In this document: piece by piece, positions 1 to 8,518 of the stretch
Position numbering within the stretch: position 1 is the stretch's first letter
Layout: every line of letters begins with the position of its first letter
Assembly: GCF_017569225.1 (NCBI RefSeq)
Contig: NZ_CP071868.1
Coordinates: 2,294,001 to 2,358,000, forward strand
DNA from: Pengzhenrongella sicca
Lineage (GTDB): Bacteria; Actinomycetota; Actinomycetes; Actinomycetales; Cellulomonadaceae
Direction of reading: 5' to 3'
Length of the DNA stretch: 64,000 nt
The notes under the pieces: generated by a model
Databases searched by the model: none
Seen by the model: the letters and a program-made list of their open reading frames with translations, nothing else
What the model was told of the DNA's origin: nothing
Translations under genes and position numbers: made by a program

Positions 1-1
1 C

Positions 2-868
2 GCGATCCCGGGCCTCACCGGCATCGGGGGAGACCTCAACGTCGACGGCTCGCTCGGCTCCCACACCGCGGCCCTGCGCACGCCCTACCGGGACCGGCCG
101 ACGGGACCGACGGGCGCGGCGGGGTCCGGGTCGCTGTACCTGAGCGCGGAGCAGATCTGCAACCACCTCGCGGCGGTGACCCGCGCCGGGGTGCAGGCCG
201 GCTTCCACATCATCGGTGACCGCGCGATGGACGAGTTCCTCATCGGCCTGCGCGCGGCGAGCGACGTCGAGGGGCTCGCCGCGATCCGCCGCGCCGGCCA
301 CCGCGTCGAGCATGCCGAGCTGGTGGACGCCCCCACGCTCGCGGCGCTCGTCCTGCTCGGGATCCGGCTCAGCGTGCAACCCGCGTTCGACGCCGCGTGG
401 GGCGGGCCCGACGGGATGTACGCCGCGCGCCTCGGCGCGAGCCGCGCGGCCGCACTCAACCCGCTCGCCGACCTCGTCGCGGCGGGCGTGCCGATGGCGT
501 TCGGCTCCGACTCGCCCGTCACGCCCTTCGACCCCTGGGCGGCCGTGAGCGCCGCCGTGACCCACCACGAGCCCGACCAGCGCATCTCGGCCCGCGCGGC
601 GTTCCGCGCGCACACGCGCGGCGGCTGGCGGCTCGCCGGCCTCGACCACACGGGCGCCGGCGAGATCCGGGTCGGCGCCCCGGCGCACCTCGCGCTCTGG
701 CGCGCCGAGCACCTCGTCGTCCAGGCGGCCGACGGGCGGGTCTCGTCGTGGAGCACCGACGCCCGCGCAGGCAGCCCGCTGCTGCCCGAGGTGGGCCCCG
801 ACGCGGCCCCGCCGGTCTGCCTGCGCACGGTGCGCGCCGGCGTCGTCATCCACGACGCGTTGGGCTGA
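2..868 (+). CDS. YtcJ-like amidohydrolase family protein, 3' part (5' end outside window)
   Basis: The reading frame is open from base 2, so the start lies upstream; 288 residues are visible. The DGSLGSHTAAL segment near the beginning, the HRVEHAEL motif and the GSDSPVTPFDPW segment with its metal-binding-type Asp are typical of the amidohydrolase-3 (YtcJ/exoenzyme regulatory) group of metal-dependent hydrolases. The C-terminus folds back into the small beta domain (APAHLALW...VVIHDALG), which is usual for the superfamily. Substrate cannot be inferred; members act on cyclic amides, ureides or formyl-amino acids. The downstream gene has its own promoter, so this looks like the last gene of its transcript. 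Confidence 0.85.
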   Translation, partial: AIPGLTGIGGDLNVDGSLGSHTAALRTPYRDRPTGPTGAAGSGSLYLSAEQICNHLAAVTRAGVQAGFHIIGDRAMDEFLIGLRAASDVEGLAAIRRAGHRVEHAELVDAPTLAALVLLGIRLSVQPAFDAAWGGPDGMYAARLGASRAAALNPLADLVAAGVPMAFGSDSPVTPFDPWAAVSAAVTHHEPDQRISARAAFRAHTRGGWRLAGLDHTGAGEIRVGAPAHLALWRAEHLVVQAADGRVSSWSTDARAGSPLLPEVGPDAAPPVCLRTVRAGVVIHDALG

Positions 869-1013
869 CGCGCCCTGCGGGCGACGCGCCGGCGGCCGCC
901 GCGGGCGACACGCGGCGACACACCCTTGCGACACGCCGCGAACGACATGCCGATCGTGCGCGGGCCCGCCCGGCTGACCTGGACGGACGTCACTGAACTG
1001 GGGGAACGTCGCC

Positions 1014-1041
1014 TTGACACCCCTGCTGTACCCGGTAGGTT
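1014..1041 (+). promoter_or_regulatory. Sigma70-type promoter for lnt
   Basis: A perfect -35 TTGACA (1014-1019) is followed after 16 bases by TAGGTT (1036-1041), a good actinobacterial -10. Transcription would start near 1048, about 285 bases before the lnt start codon. It is the best match to a housekeeping promoter in this part of the window. Confidence 0.6.
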
Positions 1042-1047
1042 CACCTT

Positions 1048-1332
1048 CTGTTCCGCCTTTACCGGCGCACAACACGTCCCGTCTCCCAGGCTTCGCCCGG
1101 GAACGAGGCGGGCACCGGCTGGACCCGCGTGTTCAACAGAGAACGGGCACGACCCCTTGCAGGGACGGCGCCTGGTACGAAGGACACGCGGGTCGGTCGG
1201 GCGGTGCGACGGTGGCTCGGGACCGCCTCCGACAGCGTCGTCGCAGGCCCCCGTTCGCTACCCACCTACCTCACCCGCCCCGGTCCGGGCGTCGGGGCTC
1301 TGACCGCCCCGTGCCTGTCGTACCCTTCTCGC
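1048..1332 (+). promoter_or_regulatory. Long structured leader upstream of lnt (no gene seen)
   Basis: The 464 bases between the amidohydrolase stop and the lnt start hold no convincing gene. Downstream of the promoter there is a nested hairpin: CCCGTC (from about 1078) pairs with GGCGGG near 1112, enclosing TCCCAGGC / GCCCGGGA around a TTC loop. A second G/C-rich stem (GGGCG...CGCCC) lies near 1287-1310, just before the start. It does not match any RNA family I can recall. It may be a regulatory 5' UTR or a small RNA, or simply GC-rich pairing. Confidence 0.35.
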
Positions 1333-2898
1333 GTGCCCCAGCCCGAGCCGAACCGTTGGTGGGCCCTCGGGCTCGCCGCCGCCGGCGGGCTGCTGACCAA
1401 CGCCGCCTTCCCCGACCAGGGCTGGTGGGGCGCCGGCTTCGTCGGCATGGCCCTGCTGTTCCTCGCGCTGCGACGCGACAGCGCCCGCTGGAACGCCCTC
1501 GTCGGCTTCGTGTGGGGGCTCGCCTTCTTTGCCCCGCACATCGAGTGGGCCGACTACGTGGTCGGCCGGGTGCCGTGGGCGGCGCTCACGGTGTTCGAGG
1601 CCCTGTACATCGCGCTCTTCGGCGTGGCCTGGACCTGGGCGCGGCGCGGGCAGGCGATCTGGCGCGGCCCGTGGTTGCAGGCGTCGGCGTTCGTGCTGCT
1701 GTGGGTCGCGATCGAGGAGCTGCGCTCGACGGCTCCGTTCGGGGGATTCCCGTGGGGCCGCCTCGCGTTCTCCCAGGCCGACTCGCCGCTCGCCCGACTC
1801 GCGTGGCTCGGCGGCGCGCCGCTCGTGTCGGCCGCGGTCGCGGCGATCGGGGTGCTCGGCGCGATCTGCCTCCTCGCCGCGCGCCGCCTGCGGATCAGCC
1901 GGACGTTCGCGACCGGCGCCGTCGCCGGCGCTGTGCTCCTCGCGGGCCTCGTGATCCCCCTGGACACCCAGGCGCAGGCCGGCGAGCTCCGGGTCGGCGC
2001 CATCCAGGGGAACGTCCCCACCCCCGGCCTGGACGCGTTCGCGCAGCAGCGTGAGGTGCTGCACAACCACGCCCTCGGCACGCGCGCGCTCCTCGAGCAG
2101 GTCGAACCCGGCGAGCTCGACCTCGTCGTGTGGCCGGAGAACGGCACGGACGTCGACCCGCAGGTCGACGCCGCCGCCGCGGCCGAGATCGACGGCGTCG
2201 CGCGCGCCGTCGACGCCCCGATGCTGGTCGGCACGATCGAGTACCCCGAGACCGGCGGCCGGTACAACACCGCGGTCCTGTGGGTCCCGGGGGAGGGGGT
2301 CGTGGCCCGGTACGCCAAGCAGCACCCCGCCCCGTTCGCGGAGTACATACCGCTGCGCAACCTCGTGCGGCCGTTCTCCTCGGCCGTCGACCTCGTGCGC
2401 AACGACATGATCGCGGGCACGGAGGTCGGCGTCGTGCCGCTCGCCTCCGAGCGGCTCGACCGGACGGTGCCGCTGGGCGACGTCATCTGCTTCGAGGTCG
2501 CCTACGACCCGCTCGTGCGCAACGCCGTCCGCGCGGGCGCCGAGGTGCTGCTCGTCCAGACCAACAACGCGTCGTTCGGTTTCACGGCGGAGTCCACCCA
2601 GCAGCTCGCCATGTCGCGGCTGCGCGCGATCGAGCATGGCCGCGCGACCGTCCAGATCTCGACCGTGGGCGTCAGCGCGGTTATCGCGCCGAACGGTGCC
2701 GTCAGCCAGCGCACCGAGCTGTTCACCGCGGCCCAGCTCGTCGCGCAGCTTCCGCTGCGCACGTCGCAGACGCCCGCGACCGCGATCGGGGACTGGCTCG
2801 CGTGGGGGGTCGACGCGCTCGCGCTGCTGATCCTGACCGCCGGCTGCGTCGGCGCGGCCCGCCTGCGGCGCCCCGACCGAGCGGCGGGGCTGTCGTGA
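1333..2898 (+). CDS. lnt: Apolipoprotein N-acyltransferase
   Basis: The product (521 aa from GTG) adds the third acyl chain to the N-terminal Cys of lipoproteins at the outer face of the membrane. About six hydrophobic segments fill the first 210 residues, followed by a nitrilase-like domain. The catalytic triad is visible: Glu269 (WPENGTD), Lys329 (YAKQHPAPF) and Cys386 (VICFEVAY), with spacing like the E. coli enzyme. A final membrane helix closes the protein. The upstream frame is open to 1129, but the GTG at 1333 gives the family N-terminus. The stop overlaps the GTG of the next gene by four bases. In mycobacteria this domain and the next gene are fused as Ppm1. Confidence 0.92.
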   Translation: MPQPEPNRWWALGLAAAGGLLTNAAFPDQGWWGAGFVGMALLFLALRRDSARWNALVGFVWGLAFFAPHIEWADYVVGRVPWAALTVFEALYIALFGVAWTWARRGQAIWRGPWLQASAFVLLWVAIEELRSTAPFGGFPWGRLAFSQADSPLARLAWLGGAPLVSAAVAAIGVLGAICLLAARRLRISRTFATGAVAGAVLLAGLVIPLDTQAQAGELRVGAIQGNVPTPGLDAFAQQREVLHNHALGTRALLEQVEPGELDLVVWPENGTDVDPQVDAAAAAEIDGVARAVDAPMLVGTIEYPETGGRYNTAVLWVPGEGVVARYAKQHPAPFAEYIPLRNLVRPFSSAVDLVRNDMIAGTEVGVVPLASERLDRTVPLGDVICFEVAYDPLVRNAVRAGAEVLLVQTNNASFGFTAESTQQLAMSRLRAIEHGRATVQISTVGVSAVIAPNGAVSQRTELFTAAQLVAQLPLRTSQTPATAIGDWLAWGVDALALLILTAGCVGAARLRRPDRAAGLS

Positions 2899-3680
2899 CG
2901 GCCGCCGTCGCGACCACGACCGTCGTGATCATCCCGACCTACAACGAGCGCGATGCGCTGCCGGTGACCCTCGCGCGGCTGCGCGCCGCCGTACCGGCCG
3001 CCGACGTGCTCGTGGTCGACGACGACAGCCCCGACGGCACCGGCGAGCTCGCCGACCGGTGCGCCGCCGACGACGTCGCCGTCCACGTGCTCCACCGCAC
3101 CGGGGAGCGGGGGCTGGGTCGCGCGTACGTCGCCGGCTTCCGCTGGGCCCTCGCCCGCGGCTACGACGTCGTGGTCGAGATGGACGCGGACGGCTCGCAC
3201 CGCGCGCAGGACCTGCCCCGCCTGCTCGCGGCGGTGCCCGGCGCCGACCTGGTCCTGGGCTCGCGCTGGGTCCCGGGCGGCAAGGTCGTCAACTGGCCGC
3301 GCCGGCGGATGCTCCTGTCCCGCGCGGGAACGACGTACACACGGCTGCTGCTCGGCCTGCCGCTGCACGACGCGACGGGCGGCTTCCGCGCCTACGACGC
3401 GCGCGCGCTGGCTCGCCTCGACCTGGACGCGGTCGCCTCCCGCGGCTACTGCTTCCAGGTCGACATGGCCTGGCGCGTCGTACGGGCGGGCGGCACGGTC
3501 GTCGAGGTGCCGATCACGTTCGTGGAACGGGAGCAGGGCACGTCGAAGATGAGCCGGGAGATCGTGGTCGAGGCGCTCGCCCGCATCACCGCGTGGGGCG
3601 TGCAGCACCGCGCGCGGCAGCTCGGGCGCGGCGCGCGCGCGCTGGGCGCGAAGGTGCGCTCGTCCGTGCCGCGGCGTTGA
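2895..3680 (+). CDS. ppm: Polyprenol monophosphomannose synthase (GT2 family)
   Basis: This 261-aa glycosyltransferase should transfer mannose from GDP-mannose to polyprenyl phosphate, supplying the donor for lipoglycan and protein mannosylation. The N-terminus IIPTYNERDALP, the VVDDDSPDGTG nucleotide-sugar motif, the EMDADGSH (DXD) metal site and the GSRWVPGG and QGTSKMS motifs are diagnostic of DPM1-type enzymes. There is no C-terminal membrane domain, as in other bacterial Dpm1-like forms. The GTG start overlaps the lnt stop (GTGA), implying translational coupling with lnt, its fusion partner in Mycobacterium. Confidence 0.93.
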   Translation: MTAAVATTTVVIIPTYNERDALPVTLARLRAAVPAADVLVVDDDSPDGTGELADRCAADDVAVHVLHRTGERGLGRAYVAGFRWALARGYDVVVEMDADGSHRAQDLPRLLAAVPGADLVLGSRWVPGGKVVNWPRRRMLLSRAGTTYTRLLLGLPLHDATGGFRAYDARALARLDLDAVASRGYCFQVDMAWRVVRAGGTVVEVPITFVEREQGTSKMSREIVVEALARITAWGVQHRARQLGRGARALGAKVRSSVPRR

Positions 3681-3734
3681 CGCGAGTCGTCGCGGCGCTA
3701 GTCGTCGCGGCGCCGACGCGGGTCGTCCCGTAAC

Positions 3735-3788
3735 GCACACCGTCCGGGGTGCGACGGCCTCTCGGACGTCACACCCCGGACGGTGTGC
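3735..3788. terminator. 17-bp perfect inverted repeat between convergent genes
   Basis: Arms 3735-3751 and 3772-3788 are exact reverse complements (17 of 17) with a 20-base loop. They lie between the end of ppm (+) and the end of rbpA (-). There is no U-tract, which is common for actinobacterial terminators. It probably acts in both directions. Confidence 0.65.
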
Positions 3789-3876
3789 CGACGTTCTGTG
3801 TGAACGGCGGGTCAGGCGCGGGCGCTCAGATGCGAGCCCCCGGTGCCGCTGGACCTGAACTCAGGCCCGGCGGCGA

Positions 3877-4221
3877 TCACGCACTGCGGCGAAGCTTGCC
3901 CGCACGGAGCAGATCGAGGCGCTCCTCAAGCAGCTCTTCGAGCTCCTTGACCGTGCGCCGCTCCAGGAGCATGTCCCAGTGCGTGCGCGGCTTCTTCCCA
4001 GCCTTGGGCTCGGGCCGTGAGGCGTCGCGCAGGAGCGCTTCCTCACCGCACCGGCACTCCCAGACCAGCGGCACGTCGGCCTCGGTCGAGAAGGGCAGGA
4101 TGATCGTGTGCCCGTTGGGGCAGTCGTAGTGCGCCCGGAGCCGGGGAGCGAATTCCACGCCCTCTTCCGTCTCCAAGCTATTGGAACCGATGCGCATTCC
4201 GCGCAGGGATCGGTTCGCCAT
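3877..4221 (-). CDS. rbpA: RNA polymerase-binding protein RbpA
   Basis: RbpA (114 aa) binds the primary sigma factor and RNA polymerase and stabilises open complexes. The N-terminal tail MANRSLRGMRIG, the zinc site CPNGH plus CRC (as in Streptomyces RbpA), the basic linker (RPEPKAGKKPRTHWDM) and the C-terminal sigma-interaction helix (LLERRTVKELEELLEERL) are all present. The ATG at 4221 is preceded by GGAGGT at a 5-base spacing. A longer frame runs upstream to 4461, but it would contain the promoter, so the short form is chosen. A SigR-type promoter lies just upstream. Confidence 0.97.
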   Translation of the reverse strand: MANRSLRGMRIGSNSLETEEGVEFAPRLRAHYDCPNGHTIILPFSTEADVPLVWECRCGEEALLRDASRPEPKAGKKPRTHWDMLLERRTVKELEELLEERLDLLRAGKLRRSA

Positions 4222-4269
4222 CAGGACCTCCGTGGTGCCGTCATTGACTAATGCTCTACCGTGGTGTTC

Positions 4270-4295
4270 AACGCGCGTAACCTCGCCAGTGTTCC
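4270..4295 (-). promoter_or_regulatory. SigR/SigH-type (oxidative stress) promoter of rbpA
   Basis: On the minus strand GGAAC (4295-4291) is followed by exactly 18 bases and GTT (4272-4270). This matches the SigR consensus GGGAAY-N18-GTT. The predicted start is about 40 bases before the rbpA ATG. rbpA is a known SigR target in Streptomyces coelicolor, which supports the match. The rest of 4296-4552 shows no gene or clear signal. Confidence 0.7.
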
Positions 4296-4552
4296 TGGTC
4301 GAGGTGAAGGTCCCGTGAAGGCCGGTCGGTGACCGTGGCTCGGGATCCGAGAGGGGCGTCTGCCGCGCACGATGGTGCGCAGCCGGGGCCTTCGTTCCAT
4401 GGTGACGGGTGCAGGGCAGTAGCCGCAAATCTGTGCGTGTGACGCTCGACTCGTTGCCCATGCCGCGGCGACCGCGGCCAGCCGCTTCCCAGTCGCCGGC
4501 TCGTTGCCTTCCCCTCAGGGCGGCGGCCCGCGGCCCACGCCCGGCCGCACGC

Positions 4553-5074
4553 TCACCTCCGGGGCGTCGGGAGCACGCGGGAGCGGTCTCGGCCGATCGC
4601 GACCACCGCCCGCACGGGCACCCCGACCTGGGTCAACGCCTCGACCAATGCGGTCGACCACCCGATCTCGAACGTGCCCCGATCGCCCCCGCCGCGCCGC
4701 ACGAGCGCGACCGCGACGCTGCCGCCGGGCGCATTTCGGCCGAGGACGATGCGCAGGGTCCGTGCGAGCTGGACGACCAGCGCCCGATCCGCGATCGTCG
4801 GGACGTCGCCGATCGGCAGCACGAACGGCGTAGCGCGGCGGTCCCGGTCGAGGAGCAGCACCCAGACCGCGGGCGGGCCACCCCGCTCGGGCCCGACGAG
4901 CCTGAGCAGAAGCTCGTGCACCTCCTCGTCCGACGCGAGCAGGCTCCCCGGTGGCCCCGGGGCCACCCCGAAACCCTCAAGGTTGTCCTCGAACTCGCCT
5001 TCACGGTCGTCCTCGAACTCGTCCTCGAAGTCGTCCTCGAGCTCGTCATCCCAGCTGTCGTCGAAGGTCGTCAT
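4553..5074 (-). CDS. Hypothetical protein with acidic N-terminal repeats
   Basis: I do not recognise this 173-aa protein. Residues 4-32 are almost entirely Asp/Glu/Phe in a repeated (E/D)DEFED pattern, encoded by direct DNA repeats at about 4983-5060. The rest looks like a compact alpha/beta domain with hydrophobic strands (AVWVLLLD, ALVVQLARTLRIVL, GSVAVALV, VRAVVAIGR) and no obvious catalytic motif. Codon usage matches the neighbours. It lies upstream of rbpA on the same strand but is separated by 330 bases containing the rbpA promoter. No signal peptide is seen. Confidence 0.6.
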   Translation of the reverse strand: MTTFDDSWDDELEDDFEDEFEDDREGEFEDNLEGFGVAPGPPGSLLASDEEVHELLLRLVGPERGGPPAVWVLLLDRDRRATPFVLPIGDVPTIADRALVVQLARTLRIVLGRNAPGGSVAVALVRRGGGDRGTFEIGWSTALVEALTQVGVPVRAVVAIGRDRSRVLPTPRR

Positions 5075-5192
5075 CGCCCCACCCTCGCGCCGCGCCGAGG
5101 CGGGCGCGCGCCCTCCGCGCCGACCTGTGGACAGCCGCCGCGACCGGGCGGCTGGGGGTGGGTGAGGGTGAGGACCGGGCGAGCCGGGTCGG

Positions 5193-7268
5193 CTACAGCT
5201 CGGGGTGGCCGGGCCGGGAGAGCACGACGCCGTCCGTGAACATCACGCCGTCCGCGAAGCGCGCCTCGACGCGGCCCCCGCCGAACTGCTCGGCGTACAG
5301 CCGGGCGTACAGGCCGTCCCGCTCCGCGACGAGCTCGTCGTGGGTGCCACGTTCGACGACGCGGCCCTCGTCCACCACGAAGATGACGTCCGCGTGCCGG
5401 ATCGTGGACAGGCGGTGCGCGATCGCGAGCGTCGTGCGCGCGGTCATCGCCTGGGCGAGCGCCTGCTGGACGAGGCGCTCGGACGAGGAGTCGAGCGCCG
5501 ACGTGGCCTCGTCGAGGATGAGGACGCGGGGGTCCTTGAGCAGCACGCGCGCGATCGCGACGCGCTGCTTCTCCCCGCCCGAGAGCCGGTACCCGCGCTC
5601 GCCGACAGTCGTGGCGTAGCCGTCCGCGAACCCCACGATCCGGTCGTGGATGTTCGCCGCGCGGCACGCGTCCTCGAGCTCGGCGTCGGTGGCGTCCGGC
5701 CGGGCGTAGCGGAGGTTGTCGGCGATCGAGGCGTGGAAGAGGTACGGATCCTGGGTGACCATGCCGACGACGTCGGCCAACGACCCCTGGGTCACGTCCC
5801 GCACGTCGAGGCCGTCGATCCGGACCGCGCCCCGGTCCACCTCGTACAACCGGGGGATGAGGTAGCTCAAGGTCGTCTTGCCCGCGCCCGACGGCCCGAC
5901 GAACGCCGCGAGCTGGCCCGGCTCGACCACGAACGAGGTGTCCCGCACGGCCCACCGCCGCCGCGTCGGCGCCGCCGCGGTGCCGTCCACCCCACGGCCA
6001 TCCAACGCAGCCGCGCCGTCCCGGTCGGCGGCGGGGCGCGCGACGACACCCCCAAGCCCCGACCCGTGCCCGCCGCCGAGGCCGTACCCGACGCCGACGG
6101 CGTTGCCCCCGCCCCGGAAGCGGACCGGCCCCGGGATCGGTGCGGGCGTGCGCAGCAGCGGGGGAGGGGGGTAGGCGAACCAGACGTCCTCGAGTTCGAT
6201 GCGCCCACGCACGTCGTGGGGGTCGAGCACGGTGGCGCCGGGCCGGTCGGTGATCGCGGGGGACAGGTCGAGGTACTCGAAGATCCGGCGGAACAGCGCG
6301 AGCGAGGTCTGGACGTCCAGCGCCACGCGCATCAGCGAGAGCATCGGCATGAGCAGCCGCGCCTGGAGCGTCGAGAACGCCACGAGCGTCCCGGCGGTCA
6401 GCATCGCGGCGCCCGCGCCGCCCGAGAGCGTGTACCCGGCGGCCAGGTAGACGAGCGCCGGCGTGATCGCCATGAACGCCGTCACGACCCCGAAGAAGCC
6501 CTGGCCCGCCATCGCCTGGCGCACCTGGAGCGTGACCTGCCGGTCGTTCTCGACGCGGTACCGCGCGACCTCGGCGTCGGCCCGGTTGAAGATCTTGGCC
6601 AGCAGGATGCCGGAGACGCTCAGCGCCTCCTGGGTGATCGCGGTCATGTCCGACAGCGACTCCTGGGTCGCCCGCGCGATCCGCTGCCGCCGCGCGCCGA
6701 CCCGCCGCTGCAGCACCACGAACACTGGCATGAGCGCGAGCGCGACGAGGGTCAGCTGCCAGCTGAGCAGCACCATCGCGACGACCGACGCGATCACGGT
6801 CACCGAGCTGGACAGGATGGACGACGCCGTCGTGGTCAGGACCGAGCCGACGCCGCCGACGTCGTTGGCCAGGCGCGACTGGATCGAGCCCGTCTTCGTC
6901 CCCGTGAAGAACGCAAGCTCCATCCGCTCGAGATGCCCGAACAGCCGCGCGCGCAGGTCGGCCATCGCGAGGTTGCCGACCTTGGTCGTCAGGTACGTCT
7001 GGCCGACGCCGATGGCGGAGCTGACCAGGGGGATCGCGATCATCGCGGCAGTCAGTCGGGTCAGCAGCGCGAGGTCGACGCCGGACCCGTCGGTCGGGAA
7101 CAGCGCGTCGTCGAACACGCGCCGGGTCAGGAACGGGATGACGACGCCGAGCAGCGAGCTGACGAGGATCGCGACGGCGACCAGCACGAGCCGGCCGCGG
7201 TACGGCGTCAGCAGCGCGCCGATCCGGCGCAGCAGCGCGGGCGAGGCCGGGACCTCGGGTTCGGTCAC
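5193..7268 (-). CDS. ABC exporter, fused membrane and ATPase domains
   Basis: This is a 691-aa type IV half-exporter. Six membrane helices fill about residues 20-320, followed by a nucleotide-binding domain. Walker A is GPSGAGKTT with Lys464, then a Q-loop, the signature LSGGEKQR, Walker B VLILDEATSALD and switch His (IAHRLST). The aromatic A-loop (WFAYPPP, Trp363) lies about 100 residues before Walker A instead of about 30, because of a Gly/Pro-rich insertion of some 70 residues. The GTG start at 7268 overlaps the upstream gene's stop (GTGA); the frame is open further upstream but overlaps that gene. Substrate is unknown; multidrug or lipid export is typical. Confidence 0.88.
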   Translation of the reverse strand: MTEPEVPASPALLRRIGALLTPYRGRLVLVAVAILVSSLLGVVIPFLTRRVFDDALFPTDGSGVDLALLTRLTAAMIAIPLVSSAIGVGQTYLTTKVGNLAMADLRARLFGHLERMELAFFTGTKTGSIQSRLANDVGGVGSVLTTTASSILSSSVTVIASVVAMVLLSWQLTLVALALMPVFVVLQRRVGARRQRIARATQESLSDMTAITQEALSVSGILLAKIFNRADAEVARYRVENDRQVTLQVRQAMAGQGFFGVVTAFMAITPALVYLAAGYTLSGGAGAAMLTAGTLVAFSTLQARLLMPMLSLMRVALDVQTSLALFRRIFEYLDLSPAITDRPGATVLDPHDVRGRIELEDVWFAYPPPPLLRTPAPIPGPVRFRGGGNAVGVGYGLGGGHGSGLGGVVARPAADRDGAAALDGRGVDGTAAAPTRRRWAVRDTSFVVEPGQLAAFVGPSGAGKTTLSYLIPRLYEVDRGAVRIDGLDVRDVTQGSLADVVGMVTQDPYLFHASIADNLRYARPDATDAELEDACRAANIHDRIVGFADGYATTVGERGYRLSGGEKQRVAIARVLLKDPRVLILDEATSALDSSSERLVQQALAQAMTARTTLAIAHRLSTIRHADVIFVVDEGRVVERGTHDELVAERDGLYARLYAEQFGGGRVEARFADGVMFTDGVVLSRPGHPEL

Positions 7269-8401
7269 GAGAGCGTCCGCTCGCTCGCTCGTCGCACGAC
7301 GGCGTCGAGGTCGTCGTGCTCGGCGTACCACGCGCGCTGCCGGTCCGCGCCGGTGCCCTGGCGCAGCACCACGTCGAGCCGCGCCTCGACGCGCTCCAGG
7401 TCGCCGAAGCCCGCCAGGGCGGGCGCGACGTGCGCGAGCAGCTCGGCGACGACCATCGCCGCCGGGACGGGCAGGCCCGTGCGCGGGCTCAGCAGTTCCC
7501 CGCTCAGGCCCGAGCGCGCGGCACGCCAGGACGCGACCCGGAGCTGCTCGGTGCGCACCGCGCCGCGCCCGTCGCGCAAGGCGTCGCGGTCGCCGTCGGC
7601 CGCGTGCTCCGTGATTGCCGTCTGCGCCAGGGCACGCACCAGGGCGGCCTGCAGCAACGTGTCCTCGACCTCGAGGCACACGTCCGCGACCCGCACCTCG
7701 ACCGTGGGGTACCGCGGGGACAGCCGCGCGTCGAAGTAGACCATCCGGTCGTCGACGATCGTGCCGCTGCGCACGAGGTCGGCGACCACCCGCCGGTACG
7801 TCGCGCCGTCGCCGAACGGTGGGGTCGCGCCGGCGGTCGGCCAGCGGTTCCAGACCTGCGAGCGGTAGCTGGCGTAGCCGCTGTCGGACCCCTGCCAGAA
7901 CGGCGAGTTCGAGCTCAGCGCGAGGAGCACGGGCGTCCAGGGCCGCAGGTGGTCGAGCACGACGACGCCCTCGTCGTCGTCGGCGACCTCGACGTGCACG
8001 TGGCAGCCGCACGTCAGTTGTTCGCGCGCCACGTGGCCGAAGTCGGCGCCGATCAGCCGCGAGCGGCGGTCCCGGATCACGGTCGACGAGATCACCCCCG
8101 GGACGGTCGCGATCGCGGCGACGCGGGCCCCCGCGTGCCGGGCGGAGGCGTCGGCGCGGGACCGGCCCTCGCGGATGCCCGCCGCGAGGGTGTCCAGGTC
8201 GGCGCACGGATGGGTCGAGGTCTCGATCTGCTCCTGCTTGAACTCCTTCTCCAGCACGCCGCCCGGGGGCGGGTCCTGCATCCGGGCCGACGGCTCCGGC
8301 TCGATCGCGGCCGCGTGCTGGAGCACCGCCGGGGCGACCGAGGCCGGCCGGCCGTCGGGGGAGACCAGCATGAACTCCTCTTCGACCCCGATCGTCCGCA
8401 C
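7265..8401 (-). CDS. Carboxylate-amine ligase, YbdK / GCS2 family
   Basis: Members of this family (378 aa here) resemble plant-type glutamate-cysteine ligase and show weak gamma-glutamylcysteine synthetase activity. The N-terminal GVEEEFMLV, the ETSTHPC motif, the CGCHVHVEV metal-binding strand and YPTVEVRVADVC are diagnostic. The GTG at 8401 (giving MRTIGVEEEF) is chosen because it matches the usual family start; the frame continues upstream to 8503 and a second GTG lies two codons earlier. The stop overlaps the ABC exporter start, so the two are probably translationally coupled. Actinobacteria often carry several paralogues, so the true substrate is open. Confidence 0.85.
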   Translation of the reverse strand: MRTIGVEEEFMLVSPDGRPASVAPAVLQHAAAIEPEPSARMQDPPPGGVLEKEFKQEQIETSTHPCADLDTLAAGIREGRSRADASARHAGARVAAIATVPGVISSTVIRDRRSRLIGADFGHVAREQLTCGCHVHVEVADDDEGVVVLDHLRPWTPVLLALSSNSPFWQGSDSGYASYRSQVWNRWPTAGATPPFGDGATYRRVVADLVRSGTIVDDRMVYFDARLSPRYPTVEVRVADVCLEVEDTLLQAALVRALAQTAITEHAADGDRDALRDGRGAVRTEQLRVASWRAARSGLSGELLSPRTGLPVPAAMVVAELLAHVAPALAGFGDLERVEARLDVVLRQGTGADRQRAWYAEHDDLDAVVRRASERTLS

Positions 8402-8518
8402 CCCCACAGTCTGCGGTCCGATCGCCGGGATGTCCTGAGAAGCGCGGTGTAGACGCGGGGCAGCCACGTCCCGATCAGCCAGCACGTCCCGTCGGGAGTC
8501 CACGCCGCGCCGCCGAGA

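Noticed and set aside
1048-1332. Leader of lnt considered as RNase P, tmRNA or 6S RNA
   Set aside because: The conserved sequence cores of these RNAs are not present.
5205-7739. 844-residue open frame on the plus strand
   Set aside because: Antisense to the ABC exporter and the YbdK-like gene; low-complexity Arg/His/Asp composition.
7269-8207. N-terminal extension of the ABC exporter
   Set aside because: The open frame reaches 8207 but overlaps the real YbdK-like gene; the GTGA junction at 7268 marks the true start.
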